A stretch of DNA of 64,000 nt, taken from the NCBI RefSeq assembly GCF_001886265.1, contig NZ_JXLE01000002.1:110418-174417 (forward strand), given 5' to 3'. This DNA comes from Enterococcus thailandicus. Its GTDB lineage: Bacteria > Bacillota > Bacilli > Lactobacillales > Enterococcaceae. How positions within the stretch are numbered: position 1 is the stretch's first letter; every line of letters starts with the position of its first letter. Positions 26,294-34,748 of the stretch are shown piece after piece. A program made the position numbers and the translations under genes. Under the pieces are notes generated by a model. That model saw nothing but the letters and a program-made list of their open reading frames with translations, ran no database searches and had not been told where the DNA came from.

Positions 26294-27817
26294 ATGGAAA
26301 CAATCGAATATTCCCCACTTAATTTATTTACTAATTACAAAGAGGCAGCAAAAAGAACACCAGATATTCCAATTATTATTGACGAACCTCTAGTTGCTTT
26401 TCCTGAGCTTGGATTTAAAAGCACTTACAAAGAAAGCTATGAAACCGTCTTAACACGTGCCTATCAGTTGGCAGCAATGGGTGTTGGGCTTGGCGACAAA
26501 ATCATGCTATATAAAAGTTCAGCATTCGATACTTATTTAATGGCAGTTGCTGCTTCTTATCTTGGTGCTGTACCTGTGATGACTTCTTATCACTTACCTA
26601 CAGCGACAATGGAAGTTTTCGTTGAGCGATTAGAAGATCCCTTTATCTTATTTGACGAAGTTACTGCTGAACGCGTAGCAGGGATTTCAAATGGTTCAAA
26701 AGAAAAGCAATTATCAGTGAAAGAATTATTGAACCAATCGACAACGCCAGTTTCTCAACAAGAACTACCAAAAGATCAAATTGCCTATATGACACATACT
26801 TCGGGAACAACAGGCATTCCAAAATTGATTTGTCATTCAGCAAACTCTATGGGCTGGCGAACAAAATGGCAAAAAACGATTTTTACAAAAATTGCAGCAA
26901 AAGAACTAGTTGCTTTCCACATTTCTCCCGTCCACTCTCGTTTCAATATCGGAATTTCTTCTTTAATGGCTATGGGTTTCCCAATGATGCCGTTAGCTAA
27001 TGCACAGGGGGATCATGTAGTTAAAATGCTAACTGAAAATCCACCAATTGCACTAGAAACGCATCCAAATAACTTTGTTCAATGGAGTTTCGTTGCAAAA
27101 GAGGCACCAGAAGCTTTTGCTGGAATTCGTTACTACCACTCGACTTTTGATGCAATTAATAATCAAACGATGGCAACTTTTCTTGACACATCTAACACCA
27201 AGGATGCTATCTTTTTACAAGTTTATGGTCAAAGCGAATGTGGTCCAATGATTCTCAAAGCACATACATTGGAGTCACTAAAAACAAACGATGCTCGTGA
27301 TATGGGCGTTGGTCTTGGTGACTTGACTAAAGCTCGAATCGCAGACGACCAGGGGAATCTCTTACCTATTGGCACAGATGGTCATATCCAATTCTTATCA
27401 AAAGGCCGCGCATTGACTTACTACAAAGAAGATGCACGTTTCCAAGAAAATGTTTATGGCGACTGGTGGGACAGTGGTGATTACGGTGTAATGAATGCAG
27501 ATGGGCACCTTTTCTTAAAAGATCGTCAAGTTGACTTGATCGAAACAATCAATAGTACATTAGCAATCGAGGATTACTTACTTGACTCTCTTGATTTCCT
27601 TGCTGAAGTCGTAATCGTACGTGATAAAAATGATTCACCACAGCCAATCATTGCTTTAGCACCTGGAAAAGAAATGGATTGGGACACTTATTGGACACAA
27701 GTTCATGAACTACCACGCTTGAATACGCCAATTATTCGCGCATTTGAAGATATTCCACGGACTGCAACAATGAAAGTCCAACGTCTGCAAATCGAACAAG
27801 AATTAAAAAATCAATAA
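26294..27817 (+). CDS. AMP-forming acyl-CoA synthetase/ligase family protein
   Basis: A 507-residue adenylate-forming enzyme that would activate a carboxylic acid with ATP and pass it to CoA or another acceptor. Core motifs are present: HTSGTTGIPK (A3), YGQSECG (A5), DWWDSGDYG (A7), LKDRQVDLIE (A8, with Q instead of the more common GRxxD spacing) and TATMKVQR with the C-terminal lysine (A10). Similar to class I fatty acid CoA ligases. No neighbouring lipid genes; its own promoter and terminator make it a single unit. Substrate unknown. Confidence 0.82.
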   Translation: METIEYSPLNLFTNYKEAAKRTPDIPIIIDEPLVAFPELGFKSTYKESYETVLTRAYQLAAMGVGLGDKIMLYKSSAFDTYLMAVAASYLGAVPVMTSYHLPTATMEVFVERLEDPFILFDEVTAERVAGISNGSKEKQLSVKELLNQSTTPVSQQELPKDQIAYMTHTSGTTGIPKLICHSANSMGWRTKWQKTIFTKIAAKELVAFHISPVHSRFNIGISSLMAMGFPMMPLANAQGDHVVKMLTENPPIALETHPNNFVQWSFVAKEAPEAFAGIRYYHSTFDAINNQTMATFLDTSNTKDAIFLQVYGQSECGPMILKAHTLESLKTNDARDMGVGLGDLTKARIADDQGNLLPIGTDGHIQFLSKGRALTYYKEDARFQENVYGDWWDSGDYGVMNADGHLFLKDRQVDLIETINSTLAIEDYLLDSLDFLAEVVIVRDKNDSPQPIIALAPGKEMDWDTYWTQVHELPRLNTPIIRAFEDIPRTATMKVQRLQIEQELKNQ

Positions 27818-27836
27818 AAATTTTTTAAACAAACTG

Positions 27837-27881
27837 ATACTTTTGATAACGATGTTCTCTTCGTTGTCAAAAGTATTTTTT
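27837..27881 (+). terminator. Terminator of the ligase gene
   Basis: ATACTTTTGATAACGA (27837-27852) pairs with TCGTTGTCAAAAGTAT (27861-27876), followed by T-run. Confidence 0.88.
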
Positions 27882-27983
27882 ATTCCCCCGTTTTTACAAA
27901 ATTGGCTGAGTTTCAAATCTGCCAATTGGCTGTTTTCATTTTATTTTACTTTCGCTATACTTGCTTTCATGGAGGAAAACAAG

Positions 27984-28781
27984 ATGAAAAGAGTATTAAC
28001 AATTGGCGGATCTGACCCTTTCGCAGGTGGCGGAATTCAATCCGATTTAAAAACTTTTGAAAACTACCAGCTTTTTGGCCTAAGTGCCTTAACCTGTGTA
28101 GGCTTTTTGGATGAGCAAGGCGCATTCCAATTAGAAAATCTATCACCGAGACTACTGAAACAACAATTAGCTTCACTAACAAAAATGACGAGCCTTGATG
28201 GAATCAAGCTTGGCTTACTTCACTCAGAAGAAGCCATCACGATTGTACGTGATTTTTTGATACAAAATTCAGAACTTCCAGTTGTCCTAGATCCTGTCCT
28301 TGCGTTTAAAGAAACCAAAACGACTGAAAATAAACGTTATATGGATAAAATGATTTCTGAACTTTTTCCTTTAGCAACTGTGATTACCCCAAATTTAAAA
28401 GAAGCGGCTTTGCTAGCAAACCAAGATAAGTTGCGCTCACTAGATGATCTTCGCCACGCAGCTCAAACCATCCACGCTCTCGGAGCAAAACAACTTGTGA
28501 TTAAAGGTGGTCAAGGCATTCATGGTGACTTTGCTATCGATTTATTTTTTGACGGCGAAAAAGAACAACTATTTACTCGTAAAAAATTAACAAAGTCAAC
28601 TGTGAATGGTGCGGGTTGTACGTTTTCTTCTGCTATTTTAGCAAATTTATGCCAAGGAAACTCCTTACCTGACGCAATTGCGACTAGTAAAGATTATGTT
28701 TATCATTGTATTGAACACGGCATCTTGATGAATGATGGCTCCGGAAGTGTTTGGTCCGGAGGAAAATTAAAGGAGGAATAA
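27984..28781 (+). CDS. ThiD-type pyridoxal/hydroxymethylpyrimidine kinase
   Basis: A 265-residue ribokinase-fold kinase starting MKRVLTIGGSDP behind GGAGG. GGGIQSDLKTF is the substrate/ATP fold signature of the ThiD/PdxK family, and NGAGCTFSSAI is the anion-hole motif with the lid cysteine seen in pyridoxal kinases of the ThiD type. No other thiamine biosynthesis gene is nearby, and the next gene is an ECF S component, so phosphorylation of imported vitamin B6 is at least as likely as HMP. It overlaps nothing; the ECF gene starts seven bases downstream. Confidence 0.85.
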   Translation: MKRVLTIGGSDPFAGGGIQSDLKTFENYQLFGLSALTCVGFLDEQGAFQLENLSPRLLKQQLASLTKMTSLDGIKLGLLHSEEAITIVRDFLIQNSELPVVLDPVLAFKETKTTENKRYMDKMISELFPLATVITPNLKEAALLANQDKLRSLDDLRHAAQTIHALGAKQLVIKGGQGIHGDFAIDLFFDGEKEQLFTRKKLTKSTVNGAGCTFSSAILANLCQGNSLPDAIATSKDYVYHCIEHGILMNDGSGSVWSGGKLKEE

Positions 28782-28787
28782 CGAGGA

Positions 28788-29273
28788 ATGAACATTAGAC
28801 AAATAACCACTTATGCTATGTTGATTGCGCTAACTGTTGCGCTTTCTCTGACGATTCTTATCCCCGTTCCAGCCACAAATGGTTTTATTACCTTGTGTGA
28901 AGTTGGCATCTATACAGCAGCTTCGTTATTTGGGCCGATTGGTGGCTTAGTAGTTGGTGGTTCCAGTGGTTTATTGATTGATTTGATTTCAGGTTATCCA
29001 CAATGGGCGATTTTTTCTCTGCTCATTCATGGGTTACAAGGATTGACAGTGGGTTTGATTGGTCGACAAACAACGCTTCGCTGGTTTCTTGGATTATTAA
29101 CTGGTAGTGTAGTCATGATTATTGGCTATTTGTTAGCCGGTTGGTTCTTATATGGCTGGCCAGCGGGAGTCGCGTCAATTCCCGGAAATATGATTCAGAA
29201 TCTATTCGGAATTGCTCTCACCTACCCATTAGTTTCTGGCTTGAAACGATTTCAATTAGGAAAACAACGCTAA
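28788..29273 (+). CDS. ECF transporter S component, probable vitamin B6 or HMP uptake
   Basis: A 161-residue membrane protein with about six helices, the N-terminal ECF S-component pattern (short, Ala-rich first helix) and a conserved [20 protein letters not shown] segment. It would bind a vitamin and use the shared EcfA/A'/T module encoded elsewhere. Coupling with the ThiD/PdxK-type kinase suggests pyridoxine (PdxU2-like) or HMP. RBS AAAGGAGG is clear. Confidence 0.83.
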   Translation: MNIRQITTYAMLIALTVALSLTILIPVPATNGFITLCEVGIYTAASLFGPIGGLVVGGSSGLLIDLISGYPQWAIFSLLIHGLQGLTVGLIGRQTTLRWFLGLLTGSVVMIIGYLLAGWFLYGWPAGVASIPGNMIQNLFGIALTYPLVSGLKRFQLGKQR

Positions 29274-29298
29274 TCATAGCGAAAGAAGGATGAATAAA

Positions 29299-29859
29299 AT
29301 GGAATTAACAAAAGAAATGTTGGCAAAAGAATTAACGGAAATGGTTACTGATATCTTGAATGAAGCAAACCTAAGGGCAGGTGATTTATTTGTATTAGGA
29401 TGTAGTACCAGTGAAGTTGTCGGTGGACATATCGGAAAAAACTCTAGTGCTGAAGTTGGTCAATGGATTGTCCAAACATTAAAAGAAATCCTTGATCCTA
29501 AGGAAATCTCGCTAGCTGTCCAAGGCTGTGAACACTTAAATCGGGCACTTGTCGTGGAACGTAACGTGGCAGAAAAGAAAAATTTTGAAATTGTAACAGT
29601 TGTTCCAGCTTTACATGCGGGTGGTGCTTGTTCTGTTGCCGCCTTCGAGCAATTTGCTGATCCAGTCGAGGTCGAACACATTGTTGCACAAGCGGGAATT
29701 GATATCGGTGATACGTCTATTGGCATGCACGTCAAACATGTTCAAGTTCCTGTCCGTCCCCGTTCAAATACTTTAGGTGGAGCTCATGTCACTGCGCTAC
29801 GTTCTCGTCCTAAATACATTGGCGGGCCACGTACGCAATACAATACTAATGAACGTTAA
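29299..29859 (+). CDS. ywlG: YwlG/UPF0340 (DUF436) family protein
   Basis: A 186-residue protein of the TIGR01440/UPF0340 family. It has the conserved [14 protein letters not shown] loop, [15 protein letters not shown] and the [14 protein letters not shown] stretch. The start at 29299 has AAGG nine bases before it; a nearer ATG at 29290 directly abuts the site. Biochemical function is not established for the family. It follows the vitamin kinase and ECF gene with a short gap, so probably belongs to the same transcript. Confidence 0.87.
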   Translation: MELTKEMLAKELTEMVTDILNEANLRAGDLFVLGCSTSEVVGGHIGKNSSAEVGQWIVQTLKEILDPKEISLAVQGCEHLNRALVVERNVAEKKNFEIVTVVPALHAGGACSVAAFEQFADPVEVEHIVAQAGIDIGDTSIGMHVKHVQVPVRPRSNTLGGAHVTALRSRPKYIGGPRTQYNTNER

Positions 29860-29974
29860 GTAGTGATTAGCTTCAAGTAATAAGAAACCTTTTCTAACAA
29901 TCACTTTCCATATGTTTATAAAAAGAGGACTTATTACCGAAGAAGCTGCTTTGGGAACACCATTTATTCAGAAA

Positions 29975-30009
29975 AAGGAAGCTGGTTTTTTCCCCAGCTT
30001 CCTTTTTTT
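29975..30009. terminator. Terminator between ywlG and the GH13 gene
   Basis: AAAGGAAGCTGG (29975-29986) pairs with CCAGCTTCCTTT (29995-30006) and is flanked by A and T runs. It can act in both directions. Confidence 0.9.
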
Positions 30010-30044
30010 GGCTCCTTTTCTTCTTACACTTTTTCAGATGTGTA

Positions 30045-31694
30045 CTAGAGAACCTTTCGTTGATACATTCTGGCCTCATAAGGTGCAAATTCACCAACAA
30101 GACCAAATTGGGGCTCATCTAAATAATTGGTTAATACCAGTGACCAGTCTTCCGCTAATTTTTCAGTTGTTAGATCAAAAGTTGCCTTTTCCATCGTTAA
30201 GTTTACCATAATCAGGAATTGTTCACTAGATTCTATACGTTCGTAAATAAATAACTGCTTGTGTTCAGGTAAATATTCTTTGAATTCACCTGTAATCAAT
30301 GCAGTATGCTGCTTTCGTAATTGAATCATTTGTTTATAAAAAGATAAAAGTGAATTTGGTTCTTTTTCTTGCGCTTCGACGTTGATAACTTCCTTATTTG
30401 GATTAACAACTAACCAAGGCTCATGTGAAGAGAAACCAGCAAATTTTTCATCCGTCCATTGCATTGGTGTCCGGCTATTATCTCTTGTCGTGCTACGAAT
30501 GATTGCCAATGATTCTTCCGGTGTGCGCCCTTCTTGAAGCAATCGTTGATAAAGTTTTCTTGAATCAAGTGCATCTACTTGTTCGATTGATTCGAAAGCC
30601 ATGTTGGTCATTCCAATTTCTTGTCCTTGATAGATAAATGGTGTCCCTTGTAAGAAAAAATACATCATTCCTAACGCTTTTGCAGACTCCAACCAATAAT
30701 TCTGGTCATTGCCAAACGCAGAAACGCTTCGAGGTACGTCATGGTTTTCCATATAAAGTGCATTCCATCCTTTTCCTGCTAAAGAGTTCTGCCACTGACT
30801 TAATGCTTGTTTCAGTTTGACAACATCCAGCGCACCTTGTTCTTCATGGTTCCACAAAGAAATATGATCGAACTCAAAAATCATATCAAAATACCCAGAT
30901 TCACCAACCCATTGTGGGCCTTCCGTTGCAGATACACCACTTGCTTCACCAACAGTCATGATGTCATACTCGTTAAAAATTGTTTTTAGTTCGGTCAAAT
31001 ACTCCCCGATTCCGGTTACATTTTGAAATGGTGAAAATGGATTAGCTGTTGCTGGAACAGCATAGTCTGCTTTTTTGATATGTGAAATGGCATCTAATCG
31101 AAAGCCATCAATTCCTTTTTCTAGCCACCAGCGAATCATGGTAAATAGTTCTTCTCTCACTTTCGGATTTTCCCAATTCAAATCAGGTTGTTCCTTGGCA
31201 AAAACGTGTAAATAAGATTGTCCGCTCTCCTCATCATGTGTCCAGGCTGAACCACCAAAAATGGACTGCCATTCATTTGGAGCTAACTCTGATGTGCTAT
31301 CTGCCCATAAATAATAATCACGGAAAGGATTATCTACCGATTTTTTTGATTCAATAAACCATTTATGTTGATCGGATGTATGATTGATGACCAAGTCCAT
31401 AATGACTCTGATTCCCATTTGATGTGCTTCAGCCAACAGCAAATCAAATTCTGCCATTGTTCCAAATTTTGCTAAGATTTCTTGATAGTCACTGATGTCA
31501 TAACCATTATCAACAAATGGAGAAGAATAAATAGGATTGATCCAAATGAAGCCAATCCCTAACTCTTTTAAATAACTTAATTTTTCACGAATTCCATTAA
31601 TATCACCAATCCCATCTTGATTGCTGTCTTTAAAACTCGCGGGATAGATTTGATAGCCTACTTCTTGTTGCCACCATTGCACATTTTTTGTCAT
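30045..31694 (-). CDS. GH13 alpha-glucosidase (oligo-1,6-/alpha-1,4-glucosidase type)
   Basis: A 549-residue cytoplasmic alpha-glucosidase. GH13 conserved regions: DLVINHTSD (I), DGFRLDAISH with the nucleophile Asp (II), MTVGEASG with the acid/base Glu (III) and MENHDVPR with the transition-state Asp (IV). The residue after the nucleophile is Ala rather than the Val typical of strict alpha-1,6 enzymes, so activity on alpha-1,4 links such as maltose is plausible. A consensus cre site precedes the promoter. RBS AAAGGAGG. Single gene; no transporter adjacent. Trehalose-6-phosphate hydrolase is a less likely alternative. Confidence 0.87.
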   Translation of the reverse strand: MTKNVQWWQQEVGYQIYPASFKDSNQDGIGDINGIREKLSYLKELGIGFIWINPIYSSPFVDNGYDISDYQEILAKFGTMAEFDLLLAEAHQMGIRVIMDLVINHTSDQHKWFIESKKSVDNPFRDYYLWADSTSELAPNEWQSIFGGSAWTHDEESGQSYLHVFAKEQPDLNWENPKVREELFTMIRWWLEKGIDGFRLDAISHIKKADYAVPATANPFSPFQNVTGIGEYLTELKTIFNEYDIMTVGEASGVSATEGPQWVGESGYFDMIFEFDHISLWNHEEQGALDVVKLKQALSQWQNSLAGKGWNALYMENHDVPRSVSAFGNDQNYWLESAKALGMMYFFLQGTPFIYQGQEIGMTNMAFESIEQVDALDSRKLYQRLLQEGRTPEESLAIIRSTTRDNSRTPMQWTDEKFAGFSSHEPWLVVNPNKEVINVEAQEKEPNSLLSFYKQMIQLRKQHTALITGEFKEYLPEHKQLFIYERIESSEQFLIMVNLTMEKATFDLTTEKLAEDWSLVLTNYLDEPQFGLVGEFAPYEARMYQRKVL

Positions 31695-31752
31695 GCGGAT
31701 GTCCTCCTTTACCTTTTCATCAATTATAAACGAAATTGCTTCCTATAAGTCT

Positions 31753-31768
31753 TTGTTACCGTTAACAA
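31753..31768 (-). promoter_or_regulatory. Consensus cre/CcpA site upstream of the GH13 gene
   Basis: On the minus strand TTGTTAACGGTAACAA matches the cre consensus WTGNNARCGNWWWCAW at every position. A TATAAT -10 lies at 31728-31723. The site is just upstream of the weak -35, so CcpA or a MalR-like LacI repressor could bind. Seen: site; inferred: regulator. Confidence 0.75.
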
Positions 31769-31779
31769 AAAAGAATTAA

Positions 31780-31836
31780 AAACACTCAAAGAAACACTCA
31801 AAGAAAAAAACATACGTTCATTGCTTTGAGTGTTTT
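31780..31836. terminator. Terminator of the AAA-VWA operon with duplicated arm
   Basis: AACACTCAAAG occurs twice in a row (31781, 31793), and either copy can pair with CTTTGAGTGTT (31824-31834). On the minus strand the distal copy is followed by TTTTT. Confidence 0.75.
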
Positions 31837-31855
31837 AGTAACTATTGATAACTTC

Positions 31856-34093
31856 CTATAGATAACGAGCAATCAACTGGATCATTTGTTTAGGAAATTC
31901 TTGGAGATCTGTAATATCAAGGAAACGACTTTCACCGTAAATTTCTTTAATTTCTTCTTTATCTTGGCCAATCGCCGCAGCAATGAAAATAATTCCTTGT
32001 CGATCATATTCTTTGATGACTTCTTGAATGTCTTCCTTTGCTTTTTTTCCAGTATAATCTGGAAGAGCTTTTGGCTGTCCATCACTAATATTCAACAATA
32101 ACTTGGTAGTTGCCGTTTGTTGGTTCAACTTATCAGCAACCACTCTTAAAACAGCTCCGTCGCGGTTATTTTGGCGTGGTTTCATTGTCACCAATTTCTC
32201 ATCCAACCATTGAAAAGTATCAGCAAATTCTTTATAAGAAAAAATCGATGTCTTTTCACGCACGGAAACATCTGCTGTATCACCATTGATCATCAGTGGG
32301 ATATTGACACGTTTAGCAAATTCCGCAATCGCAATCGCGGCTTTTTTTGCTGCTTCTATTCGATCTTCGCGAATCATCGAACCTGATTCATCTAATCGAA
32401 TAGCAACGGCTAGAGACGGTTGTTCATGTGGCGGATTTTTTTTGTCAAAATTACGCAAATCACCATATGCAATGCGACTAGCATTAAAGCGTTGCCCTTC
32501 GTACTTACCTTTTTGATAACTTGTGCTTTCTTCGTTATCTAAAAGTTCTAATACTTGTCGACTTAATGAATCGACGACTGGAAAGACTTGGGCTCTGATT
32601 GCTCGTGCTTCATCGCTGTTTATTTGATACTTCGGTCGGTGAACGATCAATCCTTCTTTTTCATGCATCGTGCCTTTCATGATTTGGCGCGCTTCTTTGT
32701 TCAACTCTTTTTTCATTTCTTTGTCATGGGCGTCCATGTCAGCGGCAGACATTTCAGCAGACTCATCTTCCGCACTTTTTTCTGTCTGATGTTTTCCTTC
32801 GACGTCACTGCTTCGTTCTTCTTGAATGTTATCTAGATTCTCAGATTCGTCTGTCTCTTCTGGAGTTTCTTTATCAGCCATTTCTTCTACTTTTTCGAGT
32901 GTAGATAGTTCTTGTTCTGCTAAAGTCAATTCTTCTGGAGCAAGCTCTTCAATCTGGCGCTCTTCTGCTTCTAATCCGCTGATTTTTCGTCCACGGACTG
33001 TTGGTGCATCAGTAGCTTCGCCCCACTTTTTTGCTCGAAGCAACTCTCTCAATTCAATTAATAACCCCGTATCCTCTAAAGCTTGAAGCAAAATCTTTAG
33101 TTCATCTGGATCCGTTGTCAGTTTATATAAGACTTTTGGGTAGATAGATTGTAATAAATCTTGTCCTTGCTTCATCGTATTCACCCAATAAAAATAAGAA
33201 CGCATTCCTGCGACACCTTTGATCGCGTTTGCTTTGGCTGTTTCGTCTAATAATCGAATAATTTCTGCCATTTTGAATAAAATAGATGAGTCTTGAATTC
33301 CTGTTTTCCCAACAGCACGTTCGACCATTACTTCGAGACTAGGTAAATCCATTTTTTCTGCATGCTGCATTCGGTCACGCAACGATTCATTCAGTGGTCG
33401 ATTTCCTTGATAGTTTCGGTTCGTCGTAATCACAACTACGCAGTCAGGATGGCGACGGACGATACCAGTGGGTAAGTTCAACATACCATTTGGTTCCAAG
33501 GCTGAGTTTAGCGCGACTAAGACAGACGCATCTCGAATCACTGTTGGCTCTTGGATTTCAAGTAAATAGCCTTTTTCCATCGCACGGACGATTTCTGAAG
33601 GGTAATATTTATAATGAATAGGTGTTGTTTCAGATTTTGCTTCAATTTGTTGTACAAATTCAGCTAGTTTTTCTCGTGCTGAAAGTACATCTAATTGGTA
33701 ATGTGATTGGACTAAACGTAAAACAGCATCAAAACTCTCGGTTTGAGAGATGGCTTCCAACAATTCTTGACTATCCGCATCGACAGCTTCCACTACTGGT
33801 AATAACGCACCAAACACATCTGATTTATCCATATCTGCAAAACACGTCACCTTTGTATAAGGTAATTGCAAATCAGCAGATAACGCCTTAGCTAATTGTG
33901 TTTTCCCAGATCCGGCATCCCCTTCCAATAAGATATTCATGATTTTCATCTCAGGATCGAGCCAGTTTTCATTGATTTCTGTTGCAATTCGAATTTCTTC
34001 CACACTTGTTCGGTGACTTTTTGGTTTTTGCCAAATCATCTGTTTTTCTAGGCGTGAAAATACTCGGTCTTGCGTAAGCGAGAACTCTCCCAT
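31856..34093 (-). CDS. AAA ATPase fused to a VWA domain (MoxR/CobT-like), function unknown
   Basis: A 745-residue soluble protein. N-terminal AAA module (about 20-330): Walker A GDAGSGKT at 58-65; the Walker B region reads YLLEIQEP, with Glu where MoxR proteins usually have Asp-Glu; an ITTNRNYQGNRPLNESLRDRM stretch supplies sensor/arginine elements. A very acidic linker (about 375-480) rich in Glu follows. The C-terminal VWA domain has a full MIDAS, D568-E-S570-G-S572, and ISDGQPK. MoxR-VWA pairs act as metal-dependent chaperones that insert cofactors or remodel partners; here both parts are in one chain. The partner is the DUF6530-like protein 30 bases upstream. RBS AAAGGAGG. Confidence 0.85.
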   Translation of the reverse strand: MGEFSLTQDRVFSRLEKQMIWQKPKSHRTSVEEIRIATEINENWLDPEMKIMNILLEGDAGSGKTQLAKALSADLQLPYTKVTCFADMDKSDVFGALLPVVEAVDADSQELLEAISQTESFDAVLRLVQSHYQLDVLSAREKLAEFVQQIEAKSETTPIHYKYYPSEIVRAMEKGYLLEIQEPTVIRDASVLVALNSALEPNGMLNLPTGIVRRHPDCVVVITTNRNYQGNRPLNESLRDRMQHAEKMDLPSLEVMVERAVGKTGIQDSSILFKMAEIIRLLDETAKANAIKGVAGMRSYFYWVNTMKQGQDLLQSIYPKVLYKLTTDPDELKILLQALEDTGLLIELRELLRAKKWGEATDAPTVRGRKISGLEAEERQIEELAPEELTLAEQELSTLEKVEEMADKETPEETDESENLDNIQEERSSDVEGKHQTEKSAEDESAEMSAADMDAHDKEMKKELNKEARQIMKGTMHEKEGLIVHRPKYQINSDEARAIRAQVFPVVDSLSRQVLELLDNEESTSYQKGKYEGQRFNASRIAYGDLRNFDKKNPPHEQPSLAVAIRLDESGSMIREDRIEAAKKAAIAIAEFAKRVNIPLMINGDTADVSVREKTSIFSYKEFADTFQWLDEKLVTMKPRQNNRDGAVLRVVADKLNQQTATTKLLLNISDGQPKALPDYTGKKAKEDIQEVIKEYDRQGIIFIAAAIGQDKEEIKEIYGESRFLDITDLQEFPKQMIQLIARYL

Positions 34094-34123
34094 TATGCAA
34101 CCTCCTTTAACGATTCGACGAGT

Positions 34124-34603
34124 TTAATAACCTAATTCTTCTAGCAAACGTTTTAAGATGCGGAATCGTTCACCAATGAGTTCACCATCTTTTTGTAATG
34201 TATCATAGTAAAGAATAATATCCTCATCAATCTTAGGATTTTTTGTATCGACTTCAACAGTCATTCGGTTTCCCTGCAAACCAATGATATCGACCACTGG
34301 GTTTTCAGGATCATAGAATTTTTTATAACGATACGCATCTTGGAAATACAAACTTCCTTGAGCTGCTAAAATTGCTAAATCTAAAATGCGAGTAATTGGT
34401 AATTCTTCTGATTGACGTGACCATTTTTCCCCTGTATGACGCCAAACTTTTCCAGAAATATCGACTTTTCCACGATCATTCCATTGTGCTAAACCAAGAG
34501 ACAAGCCTTTTGCATCTGTATCTAGTGCATTACGGCCATCAACTTTATCATAATCTTCAACGACAAGAACAGGTTTGTGTTTTAAATTTGTTGGGATTTC
34601 CAT
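34124..34603 (-). CDS. DUF6530-like protein, first gene of the AAA-VWA operon
   Basis: A 159-residue soluble protein starting MEIPTNLKHKPVLVVEDYDKVDGRNALDTDAKG. The start at 34603 is used because AAGGAG is eight bases upstream; a GTG nine bases earlier overlaps that site. The sequence is highly polar with few hydrophobic blocks, and the DAKGLSLGLAQWNDRG segment suggests a defined fold. I associate it with DUF6530 from memory, at moderate certainty. It is probably a substrate or adaptor for the downstream AAA-VWA protein, by gene order only. Confidence 0.65.
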   Translation of the reverse strand: MEIPTNLKHKPVLVVEDYDKVDGRNALDTDAKGLSLGLAQWNDRGKVDISGKVWRHTGEKWSRQSEELPITRILDLAILAAQGSLYFQDAYRYKKFYDPENPVVDIIGLQGNRMTVEVDTKNPKIDEDIILYYDTLQKDGELIGERFRILKRLLEELGY

Positions 34604-34627
34604 AAGAAACACTCCTTTATTATTTAT

Positions 34628-34684
34628 GTTAGTAATTTACTAAATTACTAGCGTAGTAAATTACTAACGATCAATACGATTATA
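34628..34684 (-). promoter_or_regulatory. Promoter with paired palindromic operator of the DUF6530/AAA-VWA operon
   Basis: A TATAAT -10 lies at 34684-34679 on the minus strand. Immediately downstream, GTTAGTAATTTACT (34628-34641) and AGTAAATTACTAAC (34655-34668) form a perfect 14-bp inverted repeat with a 13-base spacer. Each arm itself contains an 11-bp near-palindrome (AGTAATTTACT / AGTAAATTACT), and a third half-site lies in the spacer. Two dimers bound here would block the promoter. The regulator is not identified. Confidence 0.75.
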
Positions 34685-34694
34685 AGCCTATAGA

Positions 34695-34729
34695 CAAAAA
34701 AAAGCCAGCAAACAAATTTGTTTGCTGGC
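34695..34729 (-). terminator. Terminator of degV
   Basis: A perfect 26-base palindrome (arms GCCAGCAAACAAA/TTTGTTTGCTGGC, 34704-34729) is followed on the minus strand by eight or more T. It lies just upstream of the next operon's promoter. Confidence 0.92.
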
Positions 34730-34748
34730 AAAATAAATAAAATAAGAA

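Noticed and set aside
29912-30211. 99-codon plus-strand frame over the terminator and end of the GH13 gene
   Set aside because: It runs through a terminator and antisense to an enzyme gene.
32588-33086. Several plus-strand frames within the AAA-VWA gene
   Set aside because: They are shadows of the Glu-rich linker on the opposite strand.
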